A stretch of DNA of 5,034 bases from Acetobacteraceae bacterium (GTDB lineage: Bacteria; Pseudomonadota; Alphaproteobacteria; Acetobacterales; Acetobacteraceae): positions 1-5,034 of the forward strand of contig DAICYU010000352.1 of assembly GCA_027311485.1 (NCBI GenBank), read 5' to 3'. A program made the position numbers and the translations under genes. The first letter of the stretch is position 1; each line of letters opens with the position of its first letter. Shown here one piece after another: positions 1 through 5,034 of the stretch. Under the pieces are notes generated by a model that made no database searches, was not told the origin of the DNA, and worked only from the letters and a program-made list of their open reading frames with translations.

Positions 1-626
1 TAAACCTGCGGATGACCAGCGGCGACCGGTTGGGTCTGATTGGCTCGAACGGTGCCGGAAAGACGACGCTGCTGCGCGTGCTGGCCGGCATCTACGAACC
101 CGTCGTCGGTCGTATTCGCGTGCGCGGCAGCCTGAACGCGCTGCTGGACCCCAGCCTCGGGATGAACCTGGACCTGACCGGTCGGGAAAACATCCTGCTG
201 CGCGGCTTGTACAATGGCCTGCCCCGGTCCATGCTACCGCGGCTGGAGGAAGACGTCGCGGCATTCGCCGAACTGTCCGACTTCATCGATCTTCCCGTTC
301 GCATCTACTCCGCCGGTATGGTCGTCCGGCTCGGCTTTGCCCTCGCCACTGCGATCAAGCCGGAAATCCTACTTATGGATGAGTGGTTCCTGGCCGGTGA
401 TGCAATGTTCATGGAGAAGGCGCGGCAACGGCTCGAAGCGATGGTGCGGGGCGCCGACATCCTGGTTCTGTCCAGCCATCAGATCGATGTCGTGCGCAAC
501 TGGTGCACCCGTGTCCTGTGGCTGGACCAGGGGCACGTGATCGCCGACGGTCCGGCCGATGAGGTGCTCGATCGCTATGCAGGCACAACACCGGACGAAC
601 CGAAGAAGCTGACGGTGGTCGCCTAG
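1..626 (+). CDS. ABC transporter ATP-binding protein, polysaccharide-export (Wzt/KpsT-like) type, 5'-truncated by the window edge
   Basis: This is the nucleotide-binding subunit of an ABC exporter, which would hydrolyse ATP at the inner face of the membrane to drive export of a glycan or polyol-phosphate chain through a separate permease. Numbering from the ATG at position 12: Walker A GSNGAGKT at 11-18 (Lys17), a YSAGM signature at 99-103 in place of LSGGQ, Walker B ILLMDE at 119-124 followed by WFLAGD with the D-loop, and the switch His156 in LSSHQ. The frame is open upstream of that ATG (codons for N-L-R run to the edge), and normal family members have about 30-40 residues before the GDRLGLIG strand, so the Met at 12 is internal and the true start is outside the window. 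The protein ends soon after the ATPase domain, so it lacks the C-terminal carbohydrate-binding domain of long Wzt proteins. The permease partner is presumably upstream. The export role is inferred from the family; the ATPase assignment is secure. Confidence 0.9.
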   Translation, partial: NLRMTSGDRLGLIGSNGAGKTTLLRVLAGIYEPVVGRIRVRGSLNALLDPSLGMNLDLTGRENILLRGLYNGLPRSMLPRLEEDVAAFAELSDFIDLPVRIYSAGMVVRLGFALATAIKPEILLMDEWFLAGDAMFMEKARQRLEAMVRGADILVLSSHQIDVVRNWCTRVLWLDQGHVIADGPADEVLDRYAGTTPDEPKKLTVVA

Positions 627-627
627 A

Positions 628-668
628 GCATTATCGCCTGAGCTTTCATCAGAAGCTGCCGATAATGC
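628..668. repeat. Nested palindrome directly after the ABC ATPase stop codon
   Basis: A perfect 9-bp inverted repeat, GCATTATCG (628-636) and CGATAATGC (660-668), encloses a second 5-bp inverted repeat, AGCTT (641-645) and AAGCT (653-657), around a 7-base loop. It starts one base after the TAG stop. There is no T-run on either side, so it is not a standard intrinsic terminator. It could be a 3'-end-stabilising hairpin or a dispersed REP-like extragenic palindrome. Only one copy is present in this window. Confidence 0.55.
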
Positions 669-681
669 CCGGGGTTCTTAC

Positions 682-713
682 GGCGGCGTATGATCCACGC
701 CGCTTGGCCTTTT
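682..713 (+). terminator. Probable rho-independent terminator of the ABC transporter unit
   Basis: GCGGCGT (683-689) and ACGCCGC (697-703) form a perfect 7-bp GC-rich stem with a 7-base loop. A G-U pair extends it by one (682/704). The stem is followed by TTGGCCTTTT (704-713). The T-tract is offset by a few bases, which weakens the call, but the site lies about 55 bp beyond the ATPase stop and before the convergent amidase end, where a terminator is expected. Confidence 0.5.
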
Positions 714-732
714 AGTACCCCACCGTCTTCGC

Positions 733-2073
733 CTAAGCCACCAGGGCGGCTTCGGCTGCCGCGGCAATGCCGAACAGGCGCTTGTCCTGCATGGTGCCGG
801 CCATCAGCATCAGCCCGACCGGTGCCTCGCCTGGACGATGGCAAGGCAGGGAAATGGCGCAGCGATCGAAGAAGTTGCCCAGCGCGGTATTCCGCAGGAT
901 CAGCATGTTCATGCTGTTGTACGCACGCTCATCGTCCAGATCCGCAATGCGCGGCGCGATGACCGGTGTCGTTGGCAGGACCGCGGCATCGAATGCCTCG
1001 GTTTCGCTGTCGAAAGCGGCGATTAGCTGAGAACGGGCGTTGACCAGATCGATGTAGTCCGCGGCGCTCATGTGCTCACCCCGGGCGATGCGGACGCTGA
1101 TGCGCGGGTCATAGCCACTTCCTCGCGTCGCCAGCAGGCGGCGATGCCAAGCATACGCTTCCGAGGCCGCAAAGCCGCCCTTGGCGTTCGCCGTGGACAT
1201 ACCGTCGAAGGCGCCGAACCGCACCTCGCTGATGCGGGCCCCGGCCGCTGACAGGGTGGACAGGGCACGCTGGAATGCGGCGGCCACCACGTCGTCCATG
1301 TCGTCCAGCACCATGTTCGATGGCACCGCCAACCTCAGCCCGTTCAGGCTGACCGGCATAGGCGCGGTCGGCGCTTCATTCGCCAGGATTGCATCGATCG
1401 CCGCGCAGCAGGCGACACTCGGGGCCAGCGGACCGACCGAGTCCAGCGAAGGGGCCAGCGGCAGAACGCCGTTGATCGGCACCCGTCGAGCCGTGGGTTT
1501 GTAGCCGACGATGCCGCAGAACGCGGCAGGGATGCGGCAGGACCCACCGGTGTCGGTGCCGAGGCCGGCCGCGGCCATGCCGTCCGCGACCGCAACAGCG
1601 GTGCCGGAGGAGCTGCCGCCGGGGATGCGACGGGATGCCCGGTCCCACGGGCTGGCCGGCGTACCGTAATGCGGGTTGATGCCGAGCCCCGAGAAGGCGA
1701 ACTCGGTCATGTTGACGCGGCCGACCGGGATGAAGCCGGCGCCCAGCATGCGGGCGACGACCGGGGCGTTGGCCTGTGCCGGTGGCGCGTCGGCCAGAAC
1801 GGTGGAGCCAGCGGGAGTCGGCTCACCGGCGATGTCGAACAAATCCTTCAGCGCGATCGGGATGCCGGCATAGCGCCCCGGTGCGCGGCCGGCCTTGCGC
1901 AGCAGATCCGCCGCATCCGCCATCGCCCGCGCCTGGTCGGCGTGTGTCTTGATGAACGTGCGCGCACCCTCACCCGCCGGGTCGGAAATGCGTGCTAGCG
2001 ACTCCTCGATCAGCGCCCGGCTGGTCGTTGTGCCGTCGGCCAGGGCCTGGGCGAGTTCATCGATTCTGCGCAT
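733..2073 (-). CDS. Amidase-signature family hydrolase
   Basis: This is a 446-residue serine hydrolase of the amidase signature family, which cleaves carboxamide bonds to release ammonia or an amine. The Ser-cisSer-Lys triad is visible: Lys76 in GIPIALKDLFD, cis-Ser154 in the GGSSSGTAVAVA glycine/serine stretch, and nucleophile Ser178 in GTDTGGSCRIP, followed by GIVGYKPT. The 24-residue spacing between the two serines matches the family. Length is slightly short but complete, and the C-terminal PVGLMLM block is typical. The start at 2073 is preferred over the upstream in-frame ATG at 2103 because a strong GGAGGT lies just before it, and the extra ten residues would run over the neighbour's ribosome binding site. 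No gatB or gatC is nearby, so a tRNA amidotransferase subunit is unlikely. It is presumably cytoplasmic, as no signal peptide is visible. The substrate cannot be predicted; AtzE/AtzF-like or aryl/alkyl amidase roles are possible. It is divergent from the uronate dehydrogenase gene and convergent with the ABC gene. Confidence 0.93.
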   Translation of the reverse strand: MRRIDELAQALADGTTTSRALIEESLARISDPAGEGARTFIKTHADQARAMADAADLLRKAGRAPGRYAGIPIALKDLFDIAGEPTPAGSTVLADAPPAQANAPVVARMLGAGFIPVGRVNMTEFAFSGLGINPHYGTPASPWDRASRRIPGGSSSGTAVAVADGMAAAGLGTDTGGSCRIPAAFCGIVGYKPTARRVPINGVLPLAPSLDSVGPLAPSVACCAAIDAILANEAPTAPMPVSLNGLRLAVPSNMVLDDMDDVVAAAFQRALSTLSAAGARISEVRFGAFDGMSTANAKGGFAASEAYAWHRRLLATRGSGYDPRISVRIARGEHMSAADYIDLVNARSQLIAAFDSETEAFDAAVLPTTPVIAPRIADLDDERAYNSMNMLILRNTALGNFFDRCAISLPCHRPGEAPVGLMLMAGTMQDKRLFGIAAAAEAALVA

Positions 2074-2076
2074 GAT

Positions 2077-2082
2077 ACCTCC
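2077..2082 (-). promoter_or_regulatory. Shine-Dalgarno site deciding the amidase start
   Basis: On the minus strand GGAGGT lies 3 bases before the ATG at 2073. Spacing is a little short but the match to the anti-SD is full. It supports 2073 rather than 2103 as the start. Confidence 0.7.
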
Positions 2083-2093
2083 GATACGAATCC

Positions 2094-2100
2094 GAAGGAG
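2094..2100 (+). promoter_or_regulatory. Shine-Dalgarno site of the uronate dehydrogenase gene
   Basis: GAAGGAG lies 6 bases before the ATG at 2107, at near-ideal spacing. It also discriminates against the out-of-frame ATG at 2102, which is too close to it. Confidence 0.75.
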
Positions 2101-2106
2101 CATGCC

Positions 2107-2949
2107 ATGACTGACACGCCTGCCAAGCCGGTACTACTGACCGGCGCATCCGGAGCGTTGGGACGCATGCTTGCACGGTCGCTCGGTGCGCTTGGCTGGA
2201 AGCTGGTGCTGACCGATATCGCGCCGTTTCCCGATCCGCTGCCCGACGGTGCGACGTTCACCCGGGCCGATCTTCAGGACGGGGTCGCTATCCTGCGCCT
2301 TGCCGAGGGCTGTGGCACGATCGTCCACATGGGCGGCGTGTCGGTGGAGCGTCCGTTTGAGGAGGTTATCGGCCCCAACATCCGCGGCCTGTATCATGTC
2401 TACGAAGCCGCTCGGCGGGAAAAGGCGCGGATGATCTTTGCATCCTCCAACCACTCCATCGGCTTTTATGAACGCACCGAGAGCATCGGCGCCGATACGC
2501 AGTTCCTGCCCGACGGCTATTACGGCCTGTCGAAGGCTTACGGTGAGCTGATGGGCCGGATGTACTGGTTCAAGCACGGGGTGGAGAGCGTCAACATCCG
2601 CATCGGGTCCGCGACGCCGGAGCCGGTGAATGCCCGCATGCTGGCGTCGTGGATGTCCTATCCGGACCTGGCGCGCCTGATCGAGCGCTGCGTGCTGACC
2701 CCGAAGGTGGGCTGCAGTGTTGCCTGGGGCGTTTCGGCCAACGCACGCATGACCTGGTGGCGTGACGACGCGCGAGACGCGCTGGGCTGGGCGCCGCAGG
2801 ACAGCGCCGACCCGTTCACGGCCCAGTTGGCCGGCGTGGTCAGTGGCGACCCGGTGGAGGAACGCTATATGGGCGGCGCATACTGCTCGATCGGATACTC
2901 GCGGGATCAACCGGCCCCACGCGGCCTGTTTGGTGAAACCGATGACTGA
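2107..2949 (+). CDS. udh: Probable uronate dehydrogenase (NAD-dependent epimerase/dehydratase-type extended SDR)
   Basis: By homology this oxidises D-galacturonate or D-glucuronate with NAD+ to the aldaric acid lactone, the first step of the oxidative uronate pathway in the cytoplasm. It has 280 residues, close to known Udh proteins (about 265). Visible features: Rossmann motif TGASGALG at 12-19, HMGGVSVERPFEE at 74-86, NIRGLYHVYEAAR at 91-103, FASSNHSIGFY at 111-121, catalytic YGLSK with Tyr139 and Lys143, and RIGSATPEP at 165-173 where the family binds the substrate carboxylate. These blocks closely resemble, from memory, the Agrobacterium enzyme (HLGGISVEKPFEQ, FASSNHTIGYY, RIGSCTPEP). The C-terminal tail is longer and differs. 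A strong SD lies upstream and the stop overlaps the next gene's start. No uronate transporter or aldarate dehydratase is in the window, so the pathway is not confirmed by context; a related sugar-acid substrate is possible. Confidence 0.85.
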   Translation: MTDTPAKPVLLTGASGALGRMLARSLGALGWKLVLTDIAPFPDPLPDGATFTRADLQDGVAILRLAEGCGTIVHMGGVSVERPFEEVIGPNIRGLYHVYEAARREKARMIFASSNHSIGFYERTESIGADTQFLPDGYYGLSKAYGELMGRMYWFKHGVESVNIRIGSATPEPVNARMLASWMSYPDLARLIERCVLTPKVGCSVAWGVSANARMTWWRDDARDALGWAPQDSADPFTAQLAGVVSGDPVEERYMGGAYCSIGYSRDQPAPRGLFGETDD

Positions 2950-3604
2950 CGGCACGCTCTACATTGGCCACAAGCGCTATTCGTCGTGGTCGATGCGCGG
3001 CTGGCTGGCGGTAAAGTTGGCCGGCCTCGATGTCGATGTGCAGGTGATCCGTTTCACCCGCCCCGGCCCGACCAAGGCGATTGCCGAGCTATCGCCGAAC
3101 GGGCTGGTGCCGTACCTGGAACACCAGGGCGCGCGCGTGTGGGAATCGCTGTCGATCTGCGATTACTGCGCCGAATTTGCCCCGGCACTTTGGCCGACCG
3201 GCCGGGTGGCACGTGCGCAGGCGCGATCGATCGCGGCGGAAATGCATGCCGGCTTCCGCGAGCTGCGCATGGCGATGTGGATGAACCTGGGAGCCGACTT
3301 CGCCGGCCGTGGCTGCACACCGGGCGCACTGCGTGACATCACGCGGATCGAGGCGATCTGGTCCGAAACACGCGCCCGTTTCGGCGCCGATGGTCCATTC
3401 CTGTTCGGCGCCACCTTCGGCGCCGCCGACGCCATGTTCGCACCGGTCGTCGCTCGGCTGCTCACCTGGGCGCCGGTGGTGTCGGATGAAACCCGGGCCT
3501 ACTGCCAGGCGGTCCGCGTCCATCCGTTGGTGGCCGAGTGGTACGACGGCGCCGCCGCTGAACCGCCTGACTGGCTGATTGATGAGTATGAGCGGATTTC
3601 ATAA
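2942..3604 (+). CDS. Glutathione S-transferase family protein (serine-type, N-terminal thioredoxin fold)
   Basis: This is a 220-residue cytosolic GST-like protein. The N-terminal thioredoxin-like half begins TLYIGHKRYSSWSMRGW, where Ser14, Ser15 or Ser17 is the likely glutathione-activating residue. SPNGLVPYLE at 51-60 carries the cis-proline (Pro57), and ESLSICDY at 69-76 supplies the Glu-Ser pair that binds the glutathione gamma-glutamyl group. The C-terminal helical half includes FGAADAMFAPVVARL at 159-173, the conserved N-cap/hydrophobic staple region. The start at 2942 is chosen because homologous GSTs begin just before the first beta strand. The frame is open further upstream to 2762, but that part only shadows udh. 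It overlaps the udh stop by 8 bases (ATGACTGA) with only a weak GGTGA upstream, so translation is probably coupled to udh. The substrate is unknown; GSTs of this kind may conjugate, isomerise or cleave electrophiles with glutathione. Confidence 0.88.
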   Translation: MTDGTLYIGHKRYSSWSMRGWLAVKLAGLDVDVQVIRFTRPGPTKAIAELSPNGLVPYLEHQGARVWESLSICDYCAEFAPALWPTGRVARAQARSIAAEMHAGFRELRMAMWMNLGADFAGRGCTPGALRDITRIEAIWSETRARFGADGPFLFGATFGAADAMFAPVVARLLTWAPVVSDETRAYCQAVRVHPLVAEWYDGAAAEPPDWLIDEYERIS

Positions 3605-3648
3605 TCACGGAATGACCGGCACACGGGAAGGCTGATGTAAACGGCGGT

Positions 3649-4770
3649 TCAGCGCCCGTGCATGATCAGGTGGTTGTTTTCCACCTTGTAGCCCGCCAGC
3701 CGTTCCAAAAACGACTGCCCCAGCAGGTTGTCATGCAGGGCGCCGCGTTGTGCCACGGCGGCCGGAATGTCATGCACGGTGATCGATCCGACCGTGAGGG
3801 TTCCGAGCCGGATCGGCGCTTCCGCTGTCATACCGTTTGCCGTCGCCGCCCTGAGTGAATAGTGCAGCTCATATCGTGAAATGCCCAGGCGTTCTGCGTC
3901 CTCCGCCCGCAAGGTCACCAGCGAGGCGCCCGTATCGAATACCATGGACAAGGGATGTTCGTTCACGAGAGCTTCCACGGCAAAAGACCCATTGCCCTGC
4001 CGCAGGGCCGTTGCCTCAGGCTCCGGCTCTATGACTTTGGGCAAATCGGTCGGTTCCTGGCGGACTGAAATCGCCGGCCCATCGAAGATGCCAGTGACGA
4101 CGACCGGTTGCTGGTGGCGCGCATTTCCAACAGGCGGCGCGGGTCGGATCCCTTTGGCATGCGGCAGGGGCCAGGAGACGTCAGGCAGGTGGGTCGTCAT
4201 GGCGAGTGCCACACTGCCCACGCCGCATAACACGAGCAGCTCCAGGCCCGTGCGACCGGCGCCTGCTCGGACCGGTGCGCAATCAGACCGGGCCTCGGCG
4301 CTCGGGGCTGCGAAGCGCCGGTCATGCAGGCCGCTCCAGAGCGGTCGTGCATGGATCAGCAACGCGAGGCTGGCTGAACCGAGCCCGGTACTGACCCGCA
4401 GCGGCATGGGCGCGTCATCGCTGCTCAAGGAAAGTGGCAGGAACGCGGCCATGTCGTGGGCGAGTATGGCGCCGATGGCTCCCCAACTCGCGACCGCGGC
4501 CAAGGAGATCCACGCCAGGCCACGTGGAACGCGCAGCAGGTGGTCCACCCCGACGATGCCGGCCAGGAACGGACCCATCATCACCGCGGCAAACATGATC
4601 CAGCCGAATGCCGTTGGCACGACGCTGAATGTGCCCGACACTGCGGTGAGATGGTTGAAGACAATGCGTGGAATGTGCGTGCCGCTGCAGACCGCGAGCC
4701 AGCCGGCAAACAGGCAACATGCCTCGACCCAGGCGAAAATCGGCCACTTGATCTCGTAGAAGCAGCGCAT
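3649..4770 (-). CDS. Multi-pass membrane protein with a C-terminal retropepsin-like aspartic protease domain
   Basis: This 373-residue protein has two parts. The N-terminal half has hydrophobic segments at about 11-30, 53-75, 85-105, 127-143 and 175-192. A proline-rich linker (about 195-255) leads to a retropepsin-like domain at about 260-373. That domain has the catalytic FDTGAS (Asp279-Thr280-Gly281), a second half RLGTLTVGSITVHDIPA, and LLGQSFLERLAGYKVENNHLIM, which is typical of clan AA TIGR02281-type proteases. A single DTG means the active enzyme should be a dimer. Arg-rich loops at 76-83 and 144-173 and the acidic loop near 106-126 suggest an inside N-terminus and a periplasmic protease domain. 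The start at 4770 is chosen because AGGGA lies 6 bases upstream and the hydrophobic N-terminus follows at once. The frame is open to a GTG at 4983, but that extension is rich in Arg, Gly, His and Pro and looks non-coding. Substrate unknown; Caulobacter PerP is a distant precedent. Confidence 0.8.
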   Translation of the reverse strand: MRCFYEIKWPIFAWVEACCLFAGWLAVCSGTHIPRIVFNHLTAVSGTFSVVPTAFGWIMFAAVMMGPFLAGIVGVDHLLRVPRGLAWISLAAVASWGAIGAILAHDMAAFLPLSLSSDDAPMPLRVSTGLGSASLALLIHARPLWSGLHDRRFAAPSAEARSDCAPVRAGAGRTGLELLVLCGVGSVALAMTTHLPDVSWPLPHAKGIRPAPPVGNARHQQPVVVTGIFDGPAISVRQEPTDLPKVIEPEPEATALRQGNGSFAVEALVNEHPLSMVFDTGASLVTLRAEDAERLGISRYELHYSLRAATANGMTAEAPIRLGTLTVGSITVHDIPAAVAQRGALHDNLLGQSFLERLAGYKVENNHLIMHGR

Positions 4771-4972
4771 CGTCCATCCCTGCGGCAAGTCTGCCGTATG
4801 TCTGTGGTGTCCAGTCCGGGTTGCATGCCGGACAGCGACCGCCAGAGGCTGCCCAGTCCGGTGGCGTGAACCGCCTGGTCGGACGCCTTGGTTCCCACGA
4901 CGTGCCGGCCCCCGCGGAATGTCGGGACCGCACGAGCGCCCGTGTTGAGGGATGGATCGTAAGCAAAACTGG

Positions 4973-4989
4973 TTACAAATCACTTACAA
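4973..4989. repeat. Direct repeat TTACAA spaced 11 bp in an AT-rich island
   Basis: TTACAA occurs at 4973-4978 and again at 4984-4989, exactly one helical turn apart. The short inverted pair GTAAG (4959-4963) and CTTAC (4983-4987) overlaps it. The base composition is sharply more AT-rich than the surroundings. A regulator-binding site or promoter upstream element for the protease gene is possible, but no known operator is recognised. Confidence 0.35.
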
Positions 4990-4991
4990 GT

Positions 4992-5019
4992 CGGGCGGCG
5001 CCCGATCGCGCGCCGCCCG
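4992..5019. terminator. Perfect 10-bp GC-rich hairpin, possible terminator
   Basis: CGGGCGGCGC (4992-5001) pairs perfectly with GCGCCGCCCG (5010-5019) around an 8-base loop. To the right is CCAGGCCTTTCGCTT, a loose T-rich tail that suits + strand termination, although no + strand gene ends just before it. On the minus strand the tail is GACTTGTAA, a poor terminator. It may end a gene entering from the right on the minus strand, or be an extragenic palindrome. Confidence 0.4.
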
Positions 5020-5034
5020 CCAGGCCTTTCGCTT

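Larger units (their letters stand above)
4771..5034. other. Gene-poor upstream region of the membrane protease gene
   Basis: No reading frame here shows convincing coding character on either strand. Positions 4771-4955 are GC-rich without a recognised element, apart from a 9-bp direct repeat CCAGTCCGG (4811-4819 and 4853-4861) of doubtful meaning. Positions 4956-4990 form an AT-rich island and 4992-5019 a strong inverted repeat. The region probably contains the 5' leader and promoter of the protease gene, but no good -35/-10 pair was found. Confidence 0.5.

Noticed and set aside
623..844. Small minus-strand ORF spanning the ATPase-amidase gap
   Set aside because: It overlaps the amidase 3' end in another frame and runs through both hairpins; no domain and no ribosome binding site of note.
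2074..2103. Longer amidase start at the in-frame ATG at 2103
   Set aside because: It would add MLLRIRIGGI across both ribosome binding sites of the divergent gap, has no SD of its own visible, and the GGAGGT before 2073 explains the shorter start.
2762..2941. 60-residue N-terminal extension of the GST
   Set aside because: It lies entirely within udh, reads as Arg/Trp/Pro-rich shadow sequence, and GST homology begins at the Met at 2942.
2134..2955. 273-codon open frame on the minus strand across udh
   Set aside because: It is antisense to a well-supported gene, has no recognisable domain, and is a frame kept open by high GC content.
3622..3660. CACGGG...CCCGTG inverted repeat in the gap between the GST and protease genes
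   Set aside because: A 6-bp stem with a 27-base loop and no T-tract is too weak to call a terminator.
3881..4759. 292-codon open frame on the plus strand across the protease gene
   Set aside because: It is antisense to the membrane/DTG protein, with a low-complexity Ser/Arg/Pro-rich translation and no motif.
4771..4983. N-terminal extension of the membrane protease to a GTG at 4983
   Set aside because: The 71 extra residues have a composition typical of non-coding GC-rich DNA, and the hydrophobic N-terminus with an SD begins at 4770.

Overview
The window looks like a chromosomal stretch of a GC-rich alphaproteobacterium, plausibly in or near the Acetobacteraceae/Rhodospirillales. This is inferred from the strong G/C bias at third codon positions, the protein styles (a Wzt-like ATPase with a DEW-type Walker B, a serine-type glutathione transferase, a TIGR02281-style retropepsin) and GC-rich intergenic hairpins. 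No rRNA, tRNA, CRISPR array, insertion sequence or phage gene was recognised.

Layout. Positions 1-626 (+) hold the 3' part of an ABC-transporter ATPase of the polysaccharide-export type; its real start lies left of the window. The gap 627-732 carries two hairpins, a nested palindrome directly after the stop codon and a likely intrinsic terminator. It separates the ATPase from a convergent amidase-signature hydrolase at 733-2073 (-). Only 33 bp separate the amidase start from a divergent gene pair on the + strand: a probable uronate dehydrogenase (2107-2949) and a glutathione S-transferase family protein (2942-3604), which overlap by 8 bp. A 44-bp gap then leads to a convergent gene at 3649-4770 (-), which encodes a multi-pass membrane protein ending in a retropepsin-like aspartic protease domain. 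The last 264 bp (4771-5034) contain no convincing gene. They hold an AT-rich island with an 11-bp-phased direct repeat and a perfect 10-bp GC-rich inverted repeat.

How the genes relate. The dehydrogenase and transferase are almost certainly co-transcribed and translationally coupled. The amidase shares their very short divergent intergenic region and may be co-regulated. Together they look like a small catabolic or detoxification cluster: sugar-acid oxidation, thiol chemistry and amide hydrolysis. The natural substrates cannot be read from the sequence. The ABC ATPase belongs to a separate unit extending leftwards, presumably surface-polysaccharide export. The membrane protease is a stand-alone gene.

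No clearly unprecedented system was found. The items most worth a second look are the five-helix membrane/retropepsin architecture, the coupled uronate dehydrogenase-transferase pair with its tiny divergent control region, and the nested palindrome after the ATPase.
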